Source: an uncultured Eubacteriales bacterium (lineage in GTDB: Bacteria; Bacillota; Clostridia; Oscillospirales; Oscillospiraceae). From it: a stretch of 64,000 nt of DNA. Positions 48,418 through 57,104 of the stretch are shown here, in pieces. Under the pieces are notes generated by a model, which saw nothing but the letters and a program-made list of their open reading frames with translations, was not told the DNA's origin and did no database searches. The position numbers and the translations under genes were made by a program. How positions within the stretch are numbered: position 1 is the stretch's first letter; every line of letters starts with the position of its first letter. Location: the NCBI GenBank assembly GCA_900546915.1, contig UREY01000003.1, forward strand, positions 62,001 to 126,000. Direction: 5' to 3'.

Positions 48418-49647
48418 TCATTCCGGCTCCGTCTGAGCCCCCTCCTCCGTCTGCTCCGGCTGTGTGGGCTCCTCGGGAAGCGGCTCCGGAGGCGTCTGGG
48501 CCTCCACCGTTTCCTCCGGCTCCGATTCCGCCGGCTCCGTCGTCTCCCCTTCCGGCTCCGTGGCCGGAGGCTCCGGCTTGGGACAGGCCGGATAATTCTT
48601 GGTGTTCCAAACGTAGTCCGTCATATCCTCGTCATACCGGAGCACCAGCTGGTCTCCCTCCAGATCGGTCAGCAAATCCACGTGGCAATACCTGCCGTCC
48701 AACTCTACAATATTCCAATACCACTGCCTGCCGCTGCTGGTGCCGGAGACCACCCGGCAATCCAAGCCCGCCTGGCGGCACAGAAGGCCGTACACCATGG
48801 CCATGGACCGGCTGTCCCCCACCCCCACGCACAGCAAGCTGTACACCGGCGTGGCCGACGGACCTGTCTGGACAAACAGAGGCCGCAGAAAGGCATACAG
48901 CCGCTCCGCTTTCAGCTGCTCCGAGGCCTGCCCCTCCACATAGCCCAACGCAGAGTTCAGCAGCACCTGGACGTTTTGCTTCATTTGCAGCAGCGTCTCC
49001 CGGCTGTTGGTGTATTGAAACTGAATTTCCATAATCCGCGTGCTGCCCTGCTTGGGATACAGCTGGACCGACACCTCCGGGCACTCCATGACCGTGTCCA
49101 AATGCTCCTGGTAATAGGTCTGGACAAAGGCCTCCAGGTCCATGGGCTGGTAGCCGGAAACCTGCAGGGTAATTTCCGCCTCCGCCCGCTCCAGGGCGCC
49201 GGACACCTTGTCCTCTACGCCGCTGCCGCCCAGGGTAGGCTGTACGGCCTGCAGCTCCTCCTGGGTCCGGCGGTAGGAAATGGACACGGACACAATGCGG
49301 CGGGCGCCCACCTCTGCGGCCTCCGCCTGAATGTCCTGCACCGCGTAGGCAACCACGGGGTTGTTCTCCCGGACCCATTGAATCGACCGGTCCAGATCCC
49401 CCTCCAGCTCGTCGCCATACCGGGTGACGTCCACCGAGGCCTGGTCAACATAATTTTCCACCAGGTGAATCAGCACCTGCCGCAGCTGTTGATAGTCGGA
49501 GGCCGTCTCCGTATCCGCCGGGTCGGTCTGGGCATAGGCCTCGGCATGAGGCGTCACAGAGGCATAGCCGCCCCCCAGCCAGGCCGAGCACCCCGCCAGC
49601 AGGCACAGCCCGAAGCCCAGGCAGAAAAGCCACATGCCTCGTCTCAT
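48418..49647 (-). CDS. Lipoprotein with transglutaminase-like domain lacking catalytic residues
   Basis: The 409-residue protein has a lipobox LLAGC (Cys20), a long region of helices and beta strands (30-260), a transglutaminase-like domain (about 265-330), and a Pro/Glu/Thr-rich C-terminal tail. In the domain, where catalytic Cys is expected the sequence reads GDSRSMA (Ser279), and where HAWN is expected it reads WYWN (Trp309); only the Asp of HVDL (324) remains. It is therefore unlikely to be an active protease or crosslinker. AAAGGAG lies before the ATG at 49647. It follows the yitT gene by 45 bases, probably in the same transcript. Confidence 0.75.
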   Translation of the reverse strand: MRRGMWLFCLGFGLCLLAGCSAWLGGGYASVTPHAEAYAQTDPADTETASDYQQLRQVLIHLVENYVDQASVDVTRYGDELEGDLDRSIQWVRENNPVVAYAVQDIQAEAAEVGARRIVSVSISYRRTQEELQAVQPTLGGSGVEDKVSGALERAEAEITLQVSGYQPMDLEAFVQTYYQEHLDTVMECPEVSVQLYPKQGSTRIMEIQFQYTNSRETLLQMKQNVQVLLNSALGYVEGQASEQLKAERLYAFLRPLFVQTGPSATPVYSLLCVGVGDSRSMAMVYGLLCRQAGLDCRVVSGTSSGRQWYWNIVELDGRYCHVDLLTDLEGDQLVLRYDEDMTDYVWNTKNYPACPKPEPPATEPEGETTEPAESEPEETVEAQTPPEPLPEEPTQPEQTEEGAQTEPE

Positions 49648-49692
49648 CTCACCTCTCCTTTCCAACGGCTCCGGCGCCCCCGCCGGGGCGCG

Positions 49693-50556
49693 CTACAGAT
49701 CATCCTTGGAATAGCTCCGGAAGCCGTCGCCCAGCACCTGGTGCGCCTCCTGGAGAATGATGAACGCGTCGGGATCGATCCCCACCACCAGCTCCTTCAA
49801 TTCCGTCACCTGCTGGAGCTTAATGGCCGAGAGAATCACCTTGGTCTCCCGGCGGCTGTAATAGCCCTCCCCGTCCAAAAGGGTCACGCCCCGGGACAGG
49901 CGCTGGTTGATGGTCCGGGCAATTTCCTCATACCGGGGCGAGATGATCATCGCGACCTTGGAGTAGTCAAACCGGTAAATCACCGCGTCAATGAGCATGG
50001 AGCTGACATACAGCGTCACGCCGCTGTACAAGGTCTTGGCAAAATCGTGGAATACGATACCAGTCAGCAGCGCCACCATCACATCCAGGCACAGGGAGAT
50101 CTTCCCAATGGGCATATCCCGGTGCCGGAGCTTCAAAAGCCGGACGATGATGTCCGTCCCGCCGGAGGAGACGCCGGACAGAAACACCAGGCCCATCCCC
50201 GCGCCGGAGATCAGGCCGCCGTACAGCGCGCCTAAAATCGGCTCCGTCTTGGGCACGGGAATCATGGTGAACAGGTCCAGGAAGCCGGACATGGCCAGCA
50301 TCCCCACAAATGAACCGAAGAAAAACCGGCGTCCGATTTTTTTCCCCCCCAGGATAAACAGGGGGATGTTCATCATAGCCGTCCAGAGGCCCACCGTGCC
50401 GATGCCGAACCACTCCACAAACACCTGGGCCAGGCCGGAAAGGCCGCCGCAGTTGATGTCGTGGGGCTCCAGGAAGAGATCAAAACCTAGGGAAAAGACC
50501 GCGCAGCCGGCCACCACCATGGGCAGCCATTTCCACTGTGACCAAAGTTTTTTCAA
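49693..50556 (-). CDS. YitT-family membrane protein with DUF2179 domain
   Basis: The 287-residue protein has five or six membrane segments with the YitT motifs LEPHDINCGGLSGLAQV and SGVSSGGTDIIVRLL, and a C-terminal cytoplasmic DUF2179 domain (about 205-285, VAMIISPRYEEIARTI to DPDAFIILQEAHQVLG). Function of the family is not established; the membrane part suggests transport. It starts 41 bases after the topoisomerase A gene on the same strand. Confidence 0.88.
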   Translation of the reverse strand: MKKLWSQWKWLPMVVAGCAVFSLGFDLFLEPHDINCGGLSGLAQVFVEWFGIGTVGLWTAMMNIPLFILGGKKIGRRFFFGSFVGMLAMSGFLDLFTMIPVPKTEPILGALYGGLISGAGMGLVFLSGVSSGGTDIIVRLLKLRHRDMPIGKISLCLDVMVALLTGIVFHDFAKTLYSGVTLYVSSMLIDAVIYRFDYSKVAMIISPRYEEIARTINQRLSRGVTLLDGEGYYSRRETKVILSAIKLQQVTELKELVVGIDPDAFIILQEAHQVLGDGFRSYSKDDL

Positions 50557-50597
50557 AACGCCCGCTCCCTTTCTGTACTTGCGCCGTGCGCAAAAAT

Positions 50598-52850
50598 TTA
50601 TGTTTCCATCTCCATTGTCATTTGCTTTTCCTCCAGATCCTCCGGCCGCAGAATCGCGCCGGCCGCCGGGAGGGTCCGGCCCTTATAGCGCGCCTGGTGG
50701 ACGATGCCGCTTTGGGCCAAGGGCGTCGCCCGGTCCAGGGCCGCCTTCTTCCGCAGGGTCAAAACCGCCACGCCCTGGGTGGCGCGGGTGGCCTTGGGGG
50801 CCAGCTGCGCCGTGGAGAAGATCATCGCCCGGCCGTCGGTGGAATAGGACGCCACCATTTCGTCTTTCTCCAAGGCCAGAACCGTCCGGAGGGGACTTTT
50901 GTCCGAATAGGCCCCTGTGAGCCGGCGGCGGTTGGATTTGGTGCCGTAGGCAGACAGCGGAACCTTGGCCGCCTTGCCGTTTTCAAAGAAGAACAGCACA
51001 AAGCCGGAATAATCCCCGGGCAGCACCACCCGGACCACCGATTCCCCCGGCTCCATGGAGAGCTTGGTGGGCAGATAATCCCCCAGCTGAGAGGCCTTTC
51101 CGTCGTCAAACTCCGAGAGTCTGGCCTTGTAGCACTGGAACCGGTCGGTAAAAACCAGCAGCTCCGCCCGGTTGGAGGTCTCCTGAACCAGAGCCAGGGC
51201 GTCGCCCTCTTTCAGCTTCTGCTCTCCCGAGGACCGGAGCGACTGAGGCGTAATCTTTTTCAGATAGCCCTCCCGGGAGACGAAAACCGTGACGGGATAG
51301 TCCGGCGTCTCCTCCGCCGCCTCCTGGGCAGAGGCCGTGTCCCAGTGATACACCAGCTCCGTTCTCCGGGGCTGTCCAAACTTTTTGGACACCTGCTCCA
51401 GCTCGCCTATGATGATGCTCCGAATCCTCCGGTCGCTGTTCAGGGTCTCTTCCAGCTCCTGAATTTCCCGCTCCAGGTCTCCGGTCTCCGCCGTGCGTTT
51501 GAGAATATACTCCTTGTTGATGTTGCGCAGCTTGATCTCCGCCACAAATTCGGCCTGCACCTGATCAATGCCGAAGCCAATCATCAAATTGGGGACCACC
51601 TCGGCCTCCAGCTCCGTCTCCCGGATGATGGCGATGGCCTTGTCAATGTCCAGCAGAATCCGCTCCAGGCCCTTCAGCAGATGGAGCTTGTCCCGTTTCT
51701 TGCCCAGCTGGAAATAGACCCGCCGCTTGACGCACTGGCACCGCCAGGCGGTCCACTCCTCCAGGATCTCCCCCACCCCCATCACCCGGGGCATTCCGGC
51801 GATGAGAACGTTGAAGTTGCAGGGATAGGCGTCCATGAGGGTCGTCTGCCGGAAGAGCTTCTGCATCAGCTTCTCCGGATCGACCCCCCGCTTCAAATCA
51901 ATGGTCAGCTTCAGGCCGGACAAGTCCGTCTCATCCCGCATGTCGGAGATCTCTCGAATTTTCCCCCCTCGGATCAGGTCCGAAACCTTGTCCATCACGG
52001 CCTCCACCGTGGTGGTGTACGGGATCTCATAAATCTCAATGAGATTGTCCTCTTTCCGATACCGCCATTTGGCCCGGACCTTAAAGCTGCCCCGGCCGGT
52101 TTGGTAAATGGCCCGCATCTCCATGGGGTCGTACAATAGCGCTCCGCCTGTGGGAAAATCCGGCGCCGGCATCGTCTGCAAAAGATCATGGTCCGGGTGC
52201 CGCATCCGGGCAATGGCCGTGTCGCAGACCTCCTTCAAATTAAAGCCGCAGATGTTGCTGGCCATTCCCACGGCAATGCCGGTGTTGGCCGAGACCAGGA
52301 CGTTGGGAAACGCCGTGGGCAGCAGCGACGGCTCCTTCATGGTCCCGTCATAGTTGTCCACCATGTCCACCGTGTCCAAGTCGATATCCCGGAAGACCTC
52401 GGCGCAGACGGCGTCCAGCTTGGCCTCGGTATACCGGGAGGCGGCGTAAGCCATGTCCCGGGAATAGACCTTGCCGAAGTTGCCTTTGGAGTCCACCAGA
52501 GGATGCAGCAGCGCCCCGTAGCCCCGGGACAGGCGGACCATGGTTTCATAAATCGCCGCGTCGCCGTGGGGATTCAGCCGCATGGTCTGGCCCACAATGT
52601 TGGCCGACTTGGTCCGCCCCCCGTTGAGCAGGCCCATTTTATACATGGTATACAGCAGCTTCCGGTGGGAGGGCTTGAATCCGTCGATCTCCGGGATGGC
52701 CCGGGAGACGATGACGCTCATGGCGTAGGGCATGAAATTGACTTCCAGGGTCTCGGTAATGGGCTGCTCCTCCACGGAACCGTGCAGGCCCACCACGCCG
52801 GGAAGCTCCCGCTTATTCGCCTCCGGATTGTCCTTTCGTTTTCTCGGCAT
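50598..52850 (-). CDS. Type IIA topoisomerase subunit A (ParC/GyrA-like, atypical)
   Basis: The 750-residue protein has the breakage-reunion domain with MSVIVSRAIPEIDGFKPSHR, NPHGDAAIYETMVRLSR and the active-site Tyr140 in YAASRYTEAK, then a coiled-coil tower and a short beta-propeller-like C-terminal domain. It cuts and rejoins DNA with the B subunit encoded just upstream. At the position of the quinolone-binding Ser83 of GyrA it has Ala98. Its gene starts 15 bases after the B subunit gene. Divergence from standard GyrA/ParC suggests an extra topoisomerase; housekeeping gyrase would be elsewhere. Confidence 0.88.
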   Translation of the reverse strand: MPRKRKDNPEANKRELPGVVGLHGSVEEQPITETLEVNFMPYAMSVIVSRAIPEIDGFKPSHRKLLYTMYKMGLLNGGRTKSANIVGQTMRLNPHGDAAIYETMVRLSRGYGALLHPLVDSKGNFGKVYSRDMAYAASRYTEAKLDAVCAEVFRDIDLDTVDMVDNYDGTMKEPSLLPTAFPNVLVSANTGIAVGMASNICGFNLKEVCDTAIARMRHPDHDLLQTMPAPDFPTGGALLYDPMEMRAIYQTGRGSFKVRAKWRYRKEDNLIEIYEIPYTTTVEAVMDKVSDLIRGGKIREISDMRDETDLSGLKLTIDLKRGVDPEKLMQKLFRQTTLMDAYPCNFNVLIAGMPRVMGVGEILEEWTAWRCQCVKRRVYFQLGKKRDKLHLLKGLERILLDIDKAIAIIRETELEAEVVPNLMIGFGIDQVQAEFVAEIKLRNINKEYILKRTAETGDLEREIQELEETLNSDRRIRSIIIGELEQVSKKFGQPRRTELVYHWDTASAQEAAEETPDYPVTVFVSREGYLKKITPQSLRSSGEQKLKEGDALALVQETSNRAELLVFTDRFQCYKARLSEFDDGKASQLGDYLPTKLSMEPGESVVRVVLPGDYSGFVLFFFENGKAAKVPLSAYGTKSNRRRLTGAYSDKSPLRTVLALEKDEMVASYSTDGRAMIFSTAQLAPKATRATQGVAVLTLRKKAALDRATPLAQSGIVHQARYKGRTLPAAGAILRPEDLEEKQMTMEMET

Positions 52851-52865
52851 GTTCCGCCCCCTCTC

Positions 52866-54842
52866 TTAGGAAAGATCCGCCAGCTCCAGATAGCGCTGGC
52901 CGTTTTCTGCAATAAAGTCCTTGCGGGCGCTGAGGCTGTCTCCCAGGAGCATATCAAAGTACCAGGCGGTGCGCTCCGCATCCTCCGGCATGACCTTGAT
53001 GAGCCGCCGGGTCGCCGGGTTCATGGTGGTCATCCACATCATCTCCGGGTCGTTTTCCCCCAACCCCTTGGAGCGGTTCAGAATCGGCTTTTTGCCCTTC
53101 AGCTCCTGGAGAATTTGGGCCTTTTCCGCCTCGTTATAGGCAAACCAGGTCCGATCCTTGTAAATGATTTCAAACAGCGGAGACTCGGCAATATACACAT
53201 AGCCCTCCCGGATCAGGGTAGGCGTCAGCCGGTACAGCATGGTGAGAATCAGAGCCCGGATCTGGAAGCCGTCTACGTCGGCGTCGGTGCAAATCAGCAC
53301 CTTACTCCACCGGAGATTCCCCAGATCAAAGGCCGCCAGATCCTTGCCCCGCTTCCCGGTCACCTCTACCCCGCAGCCCAGGACCTTCAGCAAATCCATA
53401 ATGACTTCGCTTTTGAAGATGCGGTTATAGTCCGCCTTCAGGCAATTGAGAATTTTGCCCCGAACCGGCATGATGCCCTGAAACTCCGCGTCCCGGGACA
53501 GCTTCACCGAACCCAGCGCGGAATCTCCCTCCACAATATACAGCTCCCGCCGGGTCACGTCCCGGCTCCGGCAGTCCACAAACTTCTGCACCCGGTTGCT
53601 GATATCCATGGCCCCGGAGAGCTTCTTTTTGATGGAGATTCTGGCCTTCTCCGCCGTCTCCCGGCTGCGCTTGTTCACCAGGATTTGATCCACCGCCCGG
53701 TCGGCCTCGGCCTTGTTCTCCAGGAACCAGATCTGCAGATTCTCCCGGAAGAAGGCGGTCATAGCCTCCTGGATGAACCGGCTGTTCACCGACTTTTTGG
53801 TCTGATTTTCAAAGCTGGCCAAGGTGGAAAAGCAATTGGTCACCAGAACCAGGCTGTCCTGAATATCCTGAAACAGAATTTTAGACTCGTTCTTCGTGTA
53901 TTTTCCCGTATCCCGAATATACTTGTCAAAGGCGGAGACAAAGCCGGACCGAACCGCCTTGTCCGGCGAGCCGCCGTGCTCCAGCCAGGAGGAGTTGTGA
54001 TAATACTCCAGGTGACTCAGGCCCTTGGAAAAGCAAAAGGCCGCCGTGATTTTCAGCTTCATTTCCGGACGGTTTTCGCTGTCCCGGCCCCGGCGCTCGG
54101 CCTCAAAATAGGCCGGCATGGTAAAGGCGTTGTCCTGGGTGAGCTCCTGCAGGTACTGGACGATGCCGTTTTCATAGCAGTACTCCGTCACCTCAAATTT
54201 CCCCGCCACCTGGTTGCGGAAGCGGAAGGTGACGCCTCGGTTGACCACAGCCTGCCGTCGGATGACATCCTGGAAATAGGCCGCCGGGATGTCGATCTCC
54301 GTAAAGACCTCCCGGTCCGGTCTCCAGTGAAAATAAGAGCCGGTTTTCTTCCGATCCGCCGGTTCTTTCTTCAGGCCGCCTATATTTTTTCCTTTTTCAA
54401 AGTGCAGGCTGTATTTGTAGCCGTCCCGTCGGACAACTGCGTCGAAATACTCCGAGGCGTACTGCGTGGCGCAGGTCCCCAGGCCGTTGAGGCCCAGGGA
54501 AAACTCGTAATTGCTCCCCGATGCATCGTATTTGCCCCCGGCGTACATCTCGCAGAACACCAGCTCCCAGTTGTACCGCTTCTCCTTCTCGTTCCAGTCC
54601 ACAGGACAGCCCCGGCCGAAGTCCTCCACGTCTACAGACAGGTCCTCATACCGGGTGACGATGATCAAATCGCCAAATCCCTCCCGCGCCTCGTCGATGG
54701 CGTTGGAGAGAATCTCAAATACCGCGTGCTTGCATCCTTCCAAATCGTCCGAGCCGAAGATCACCGCCGGCCGCTTGCGCACCCGCTGCTCATCTTTCAG
54801 CATGGAGATGGAGGTGTTGTCATATACCTGTTTCCTTGCCAT
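52866..54842 (-). CDS. Type IIA topoisomerase subunit B (ParE/GyrB-like, atypical)
   Basis: The 658-residue ATPase has the GHKL motifs RVRKRPAVIFGSDD, EILSNAIDEA and SLGLNGLGTCATQY, the transducer QTK loop (NQTKKSVNS), and the TOPRIM motifs YIVEGDSALGS and CTDADVDGFQIR. Several motifs are modified from the GyrB norm (LGLNGLG for GGLHGVG, LGS for GGS). It drives strand passage with the A subunit. The ATG at 54842 follows GAGGAA. First gene of a probable operon B-A-yitT-lipoprotein. Confidence 0.9.
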   Translation of the reverse strand: MARKQVYDNTSISMLKDEQRVRKRPAVIFGSDDLEGCKHAVFEILSNAIDEAREGFGDLIIVTRYEDLSVDVEDFGRGCPVDWNEKEKRYNWELVFCEMYAGGKYDASGSNYEFSLGLNGLGTCATQYASEYFDAVVRRDGYKYSLHFEKGKNIGGLKKEPADRKKTGSYFHWRPDREVFTEIDIPAAYFQDVIRRQAVVNRGVTFRFRNQVAGKFEVTEYCYENGIVQYLQELTQDNAFTMPAYFEAERRGRDSENRPEMKLKITAAFCFSKGLSHLEYYHNSSWLEHGGSPDKAVRSGFVSAFDKYIRDTGKYTKNESKILFQDIQDSLVLVTNCFSTLASFENQTKKSVNSRFIQEAMTAFFRENLQIWFLENKAEADRAVDQILVNKRSRETAEKARISIKKKLSGAMDISNRVQKFVDCRSRDVTRRELYIVEGDSALGSVKLSRDAEFQGIMPVRGKILNCLKADYNRIFKSEVIMDLLKVLGCGVEVTGKRGKDLAAFDLGNLRWSKVLICTDADVDGFQIRALILTMLYRLTPTLIREGYVYIAESPLFEIIYKDRTWFAYNEAEKAQILQELKGKKPILNRSKGLGENDPEMMWMTTMNPATRRLIKVMPEDAERTAWYFDMLLGDSLSARKDFIAENGQRYLELADLS

Positions 54843-54862
54843 ACGTTCCTCGCTGCATTCCC

Positions 54863-54879
54863 ACGGGCGTCACGCCCGT
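54863..54879. promoter_or_regulatory. Palindrome in the topoisomerase leader
   Basis: ACGGGCGT-C-ACGCCCGT is a perfect 8-base inverted repeat about 20 bases before the start codon of the B subunit, downstream of the promoter. It could be an operator or an mRNA hairpin. Confidence 0.4.
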
Positions 54880-54900
54880 AAATATCCATTTTATGGGTCT

Positions 54901-54929
54901 AGTATACGCGATTTTCTGTGGAAAGTCAA
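54901..54929 (-). promoter_or_regulatory. Promoter of the topoisomerase operon
   Basis: On the minus strand TTGACT, 17 bases, TATACT. Confidence 0.8.
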
Positions 54930-55061
54930 CAAAGTCCCCACTGCGAACCGGAAGCTCCCACAAAATCCCGGCCTGCGGTCCGGCGGTGGGCGCCGCCCGG
55001 GTCCGGCCCTTTCCCCGCCCCGGCAGGCCCGCGCCCGGTATGGAAAAACAAAAGGTAGGTC

Positions 55062-55090
55062 TTGACCAATTTCTGCGAATGTGAGATAAT
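55062..55090 (+). promoter_or_regulatory. Promoter of der-plsY-gpsA
   Basis: TTGACC, 17 bases, GATAAT, about 45 bases before the der start. Confidence 0.65.
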
Positions 55091-55136
55091 AAAAAACATC
55101 ATGTTAAGATACGATATGAGTATAGGAGGGATGCAT

Positions 55137-56465
55137 ATGCCGAAACCGTTGGTGGCCATTGTCGGCCGTCCCAATGTGGGCAAGTCTATGCTCTTCAATA
55201 AACTGACCGGCCGGCGGACTGCCATTGTGGAAGATACGCCGGGGGTCACCCGGGACCGGATCTACGGGACCTGCGAGTGGTGCGGCCGCACCTTTGACCT
55301 CATGGACACCGGCGGCATCGAGCCGGGGACGGACAATGAGATCCTCCAGTTTATGCGCCGCCAGGCGGAGATCGGCATCGAGCTGGCCGACGCTATCATT
55401 ATGGTAACCGACGTCAAGGTGGGCCTGACGGCCGCCGACGCCGCTGTGGCGACCATTTTGCAGCGGGCACGCAAGCCCGTTGCCCTGGCCGTCAACAAGT
55501 GCGACGCCACCGGCGCAGTCAACCCGGACGTGTACGAGTTTTACGCCCTGGGTCTGGGCGATCCCTTTGAGGTATCCGCCGTGCACGGACACGGAACTGG
55601 GGATTTGCTGGACTGGTGCGTGGCGCAATTCCCGGAGGAGGCCTGGCAGGAGGAGGAAGCGGACCTGATCCGGGTGGCCATTGTGGGAAAGCCCAACGTG
55701 GGAAAATCCAGTCTTCTGAACCGGATTTTGGGGGAGGAGCGGGTGATCGTGTCCGACGTGGCCGGTACCACCCGGGACGCCATCGACAGCTACCTGGAAA
55801 ACGATTTCGGCCGGTACTGCTTCATCGACACCGCCGGAATGCGCCGCAGATCCCGGGTGGACGACGCCATTGAGCGCTACAGCAACCTGCGCTCCGTCAG
55901 CGCCGTGGAGCGGGCCGACGTGTGTCTGGTGATGCTGGACGCCACCCAGGGGGTCACGGAGCAGGATACCAAAATTGCCGGTTTGGCCCATGAGGCAGGC
56001 AAGGGAGTGCTTCTGGTGGTGAACAAATGGGATCTGGTGGAAAAGCAGACCAACACCATGCGGGATATGGAGGCGGAAATCCGCCGGGACCTGAGCTTTA
56101 TGCCCTATGCCCCTGTGGTATTTCTCTCCGCCCTCACCGGCCAGCGGGTGGACAAGCTCTACACGTGCATCAACGACGTGGCCGAAAGCAACGCCATGCG
56201 CATCACCACCGGGGCTCTCAACAGCGTCCTGGCCGACGCCACCGCCCGGGTCCAGCCCCCCACGGACAAGGGACGCCGCCTGAAAATCTACTATATGACC
56301 CAGGCCGGGGTCAAGCCGCCTCACTTTGTGATCTTCTGCAACGACGCCCGCCTGTTTCACTTCTCCTATCAGCGGTATTTGGAAAATCAAATTCGGAATG
56401 TCTTCGGCCTGGAGGGTACGCCCATCCGCATGACCATCCGGCAAAAGGGCGATCAGGAGGAATAG
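55137..56465 (+). CDS. der: Ribosome-assembly GTPase Der (EngA)
   Basis: The 442-residue protein has two tandem G domains, GRPNVGKSM (10-18) with DTPGVTRDR and DTGG, and GKPNVGKSS (about 180) with DVAGTTRD, DTAGMRRR and NKWD, and a C-terminal KH-like domain. It is needed for 50S ribosome assembly. The first P-loop has Met where most family members have Thr after GKS. GGAGGG lies 6 bases before the ATG at 55137. It heads an operon with plsY (3-base gap) and gpsA. Confidence 0.96.
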   Translation: MPKPLVAIVGRPNVGKSMLFNKLTGRRTAIVEDTPGVTRDRIYGTCEWCGRTFDLMDTGGIEPGTDNEILQFMRRQAEIGIELADAIIMVTDVKVGLTAADAAVATILQRARKPVALAVNKCDATGAVNPDVYEFYALGLGDPFEVSAVHGHGTGDLLDWCVAQFPEEAWQEEEADLIRVAIVGKPNVGKSSLLNRILGEERVIVSDVAGTTRDAIDSYLENDFGRYCFIDTAGMRRRSRVDDAIERYSNLRSVSAVERADVCLVMLDATQGVTEQDTKIAGLAHEAGKGVLLVVNKWDLVEKQTNTMRDMEAEIRRDLSFMPYAPVVFLSALTGQRVDKLYTCINDVAESNAMRITTGALNSVLADATARVQPPTDKGRRLKIYYMTQAGVKPPHFVIFCNDARLFHFSYQRYLENQIRNVFGLEGTPIRMTIRQKGDQEE

Positions 56466-56468
56466 GCC

Positions 56469-57104
56469 ATGGAGGGATTGCTTCCGCGTATCCTTGTGAC
56501 GGTGTTGGCCGCTTACCTGTTGGGGAATCTGAACGGAGCCGTGACGGTGTCCAGTCTTCTGGACCGGGACGACGTCCGCGCCCACGGCAGCGGCAACGCC
56601 GGTATGACCAATTACATGCGCAATTACGGCCTGAAGAAAACGGGCCTGGTGGTTCTCATGGACCTGGGCAAAGCGCTGCTGTCCTGCTTCCTGGGGTCTT
56701 TTCTGCTGGAGCCCTATGGCTACAGCCTGGAGGGTGCCATGCTGGCCGGCGTGTTTGTATCCGTGGGACATGACTACCCGGTGGCCCTGGGATTTCGGGG
56801 CGGGAAGGGAATCCTCTGCGGCCTCGGCGTGGCCTTTGTGGCGGACTGGCGGATCGCCTTGCTGATTCTGGGCGTTTTCGGCCTGACCGTCGCTTTGACC
56901 CGGTACGTCTCTCTGGGCTCCTGTCTGGCCGCCGTCGCCTTGCCCGTCAGTTTCGGCCTCCTCCACCGCGACCGGCCCTGGACGGTGGCGGCTGCAGTGG
57001 TCATCGCCGTTTTGGCCGTCTTTATGCACCGGGGAAATCTAAAACGTCTGGCAGCCGGAACGGAGCGAAAAATCTCTTTCCGCCGGAAGGAGGACCGTAC
57101 ATGA
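56469..57104 (+). CDS. plsY: Glycerol-3-phosphate acyltransferase PlsY
   Basis: The 211-residue membrane protein has the PlsY motifs HGSGNAGMTNYMRNYG and SVGHDYPVALGFRGGKG with about five helices. It transfers an acyl group from acyl-phosphate to glycerol-3-phosphate, the first step of phospholipid synthesis. Its GFRGGKG has Arg for the usual Lys. AGGAGG precedes the ATG. The stop overlaps gpsA, which makes the substrate. Confidence 0.93.
   Translation: MEGLLPRILVTVLAAYLLGNLNGAVTVSSLLDRDDVRAHGSGNAGMTNYMRNYGLKKTGLVVLMDLGKALLSCFLGSFLLEPYGYSLEGAMLAGVFVSVGHDYPVALGFRGGKGILCGLGVAFVADWRIALLILGVFGLTVALTRYVSLGSCLAAVALPVSFGLLHRDRPWTVAAAVVIAVLAVFMHRGNLKRLAAGTERKISFRRKEDRT

Noticed and set aside
52188..54881. 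897-codon open frame antisense to the topoisomerase B gene
   Set aside because: It is opposite motif-complete topoisomerase genes, and its translation shows no family features.
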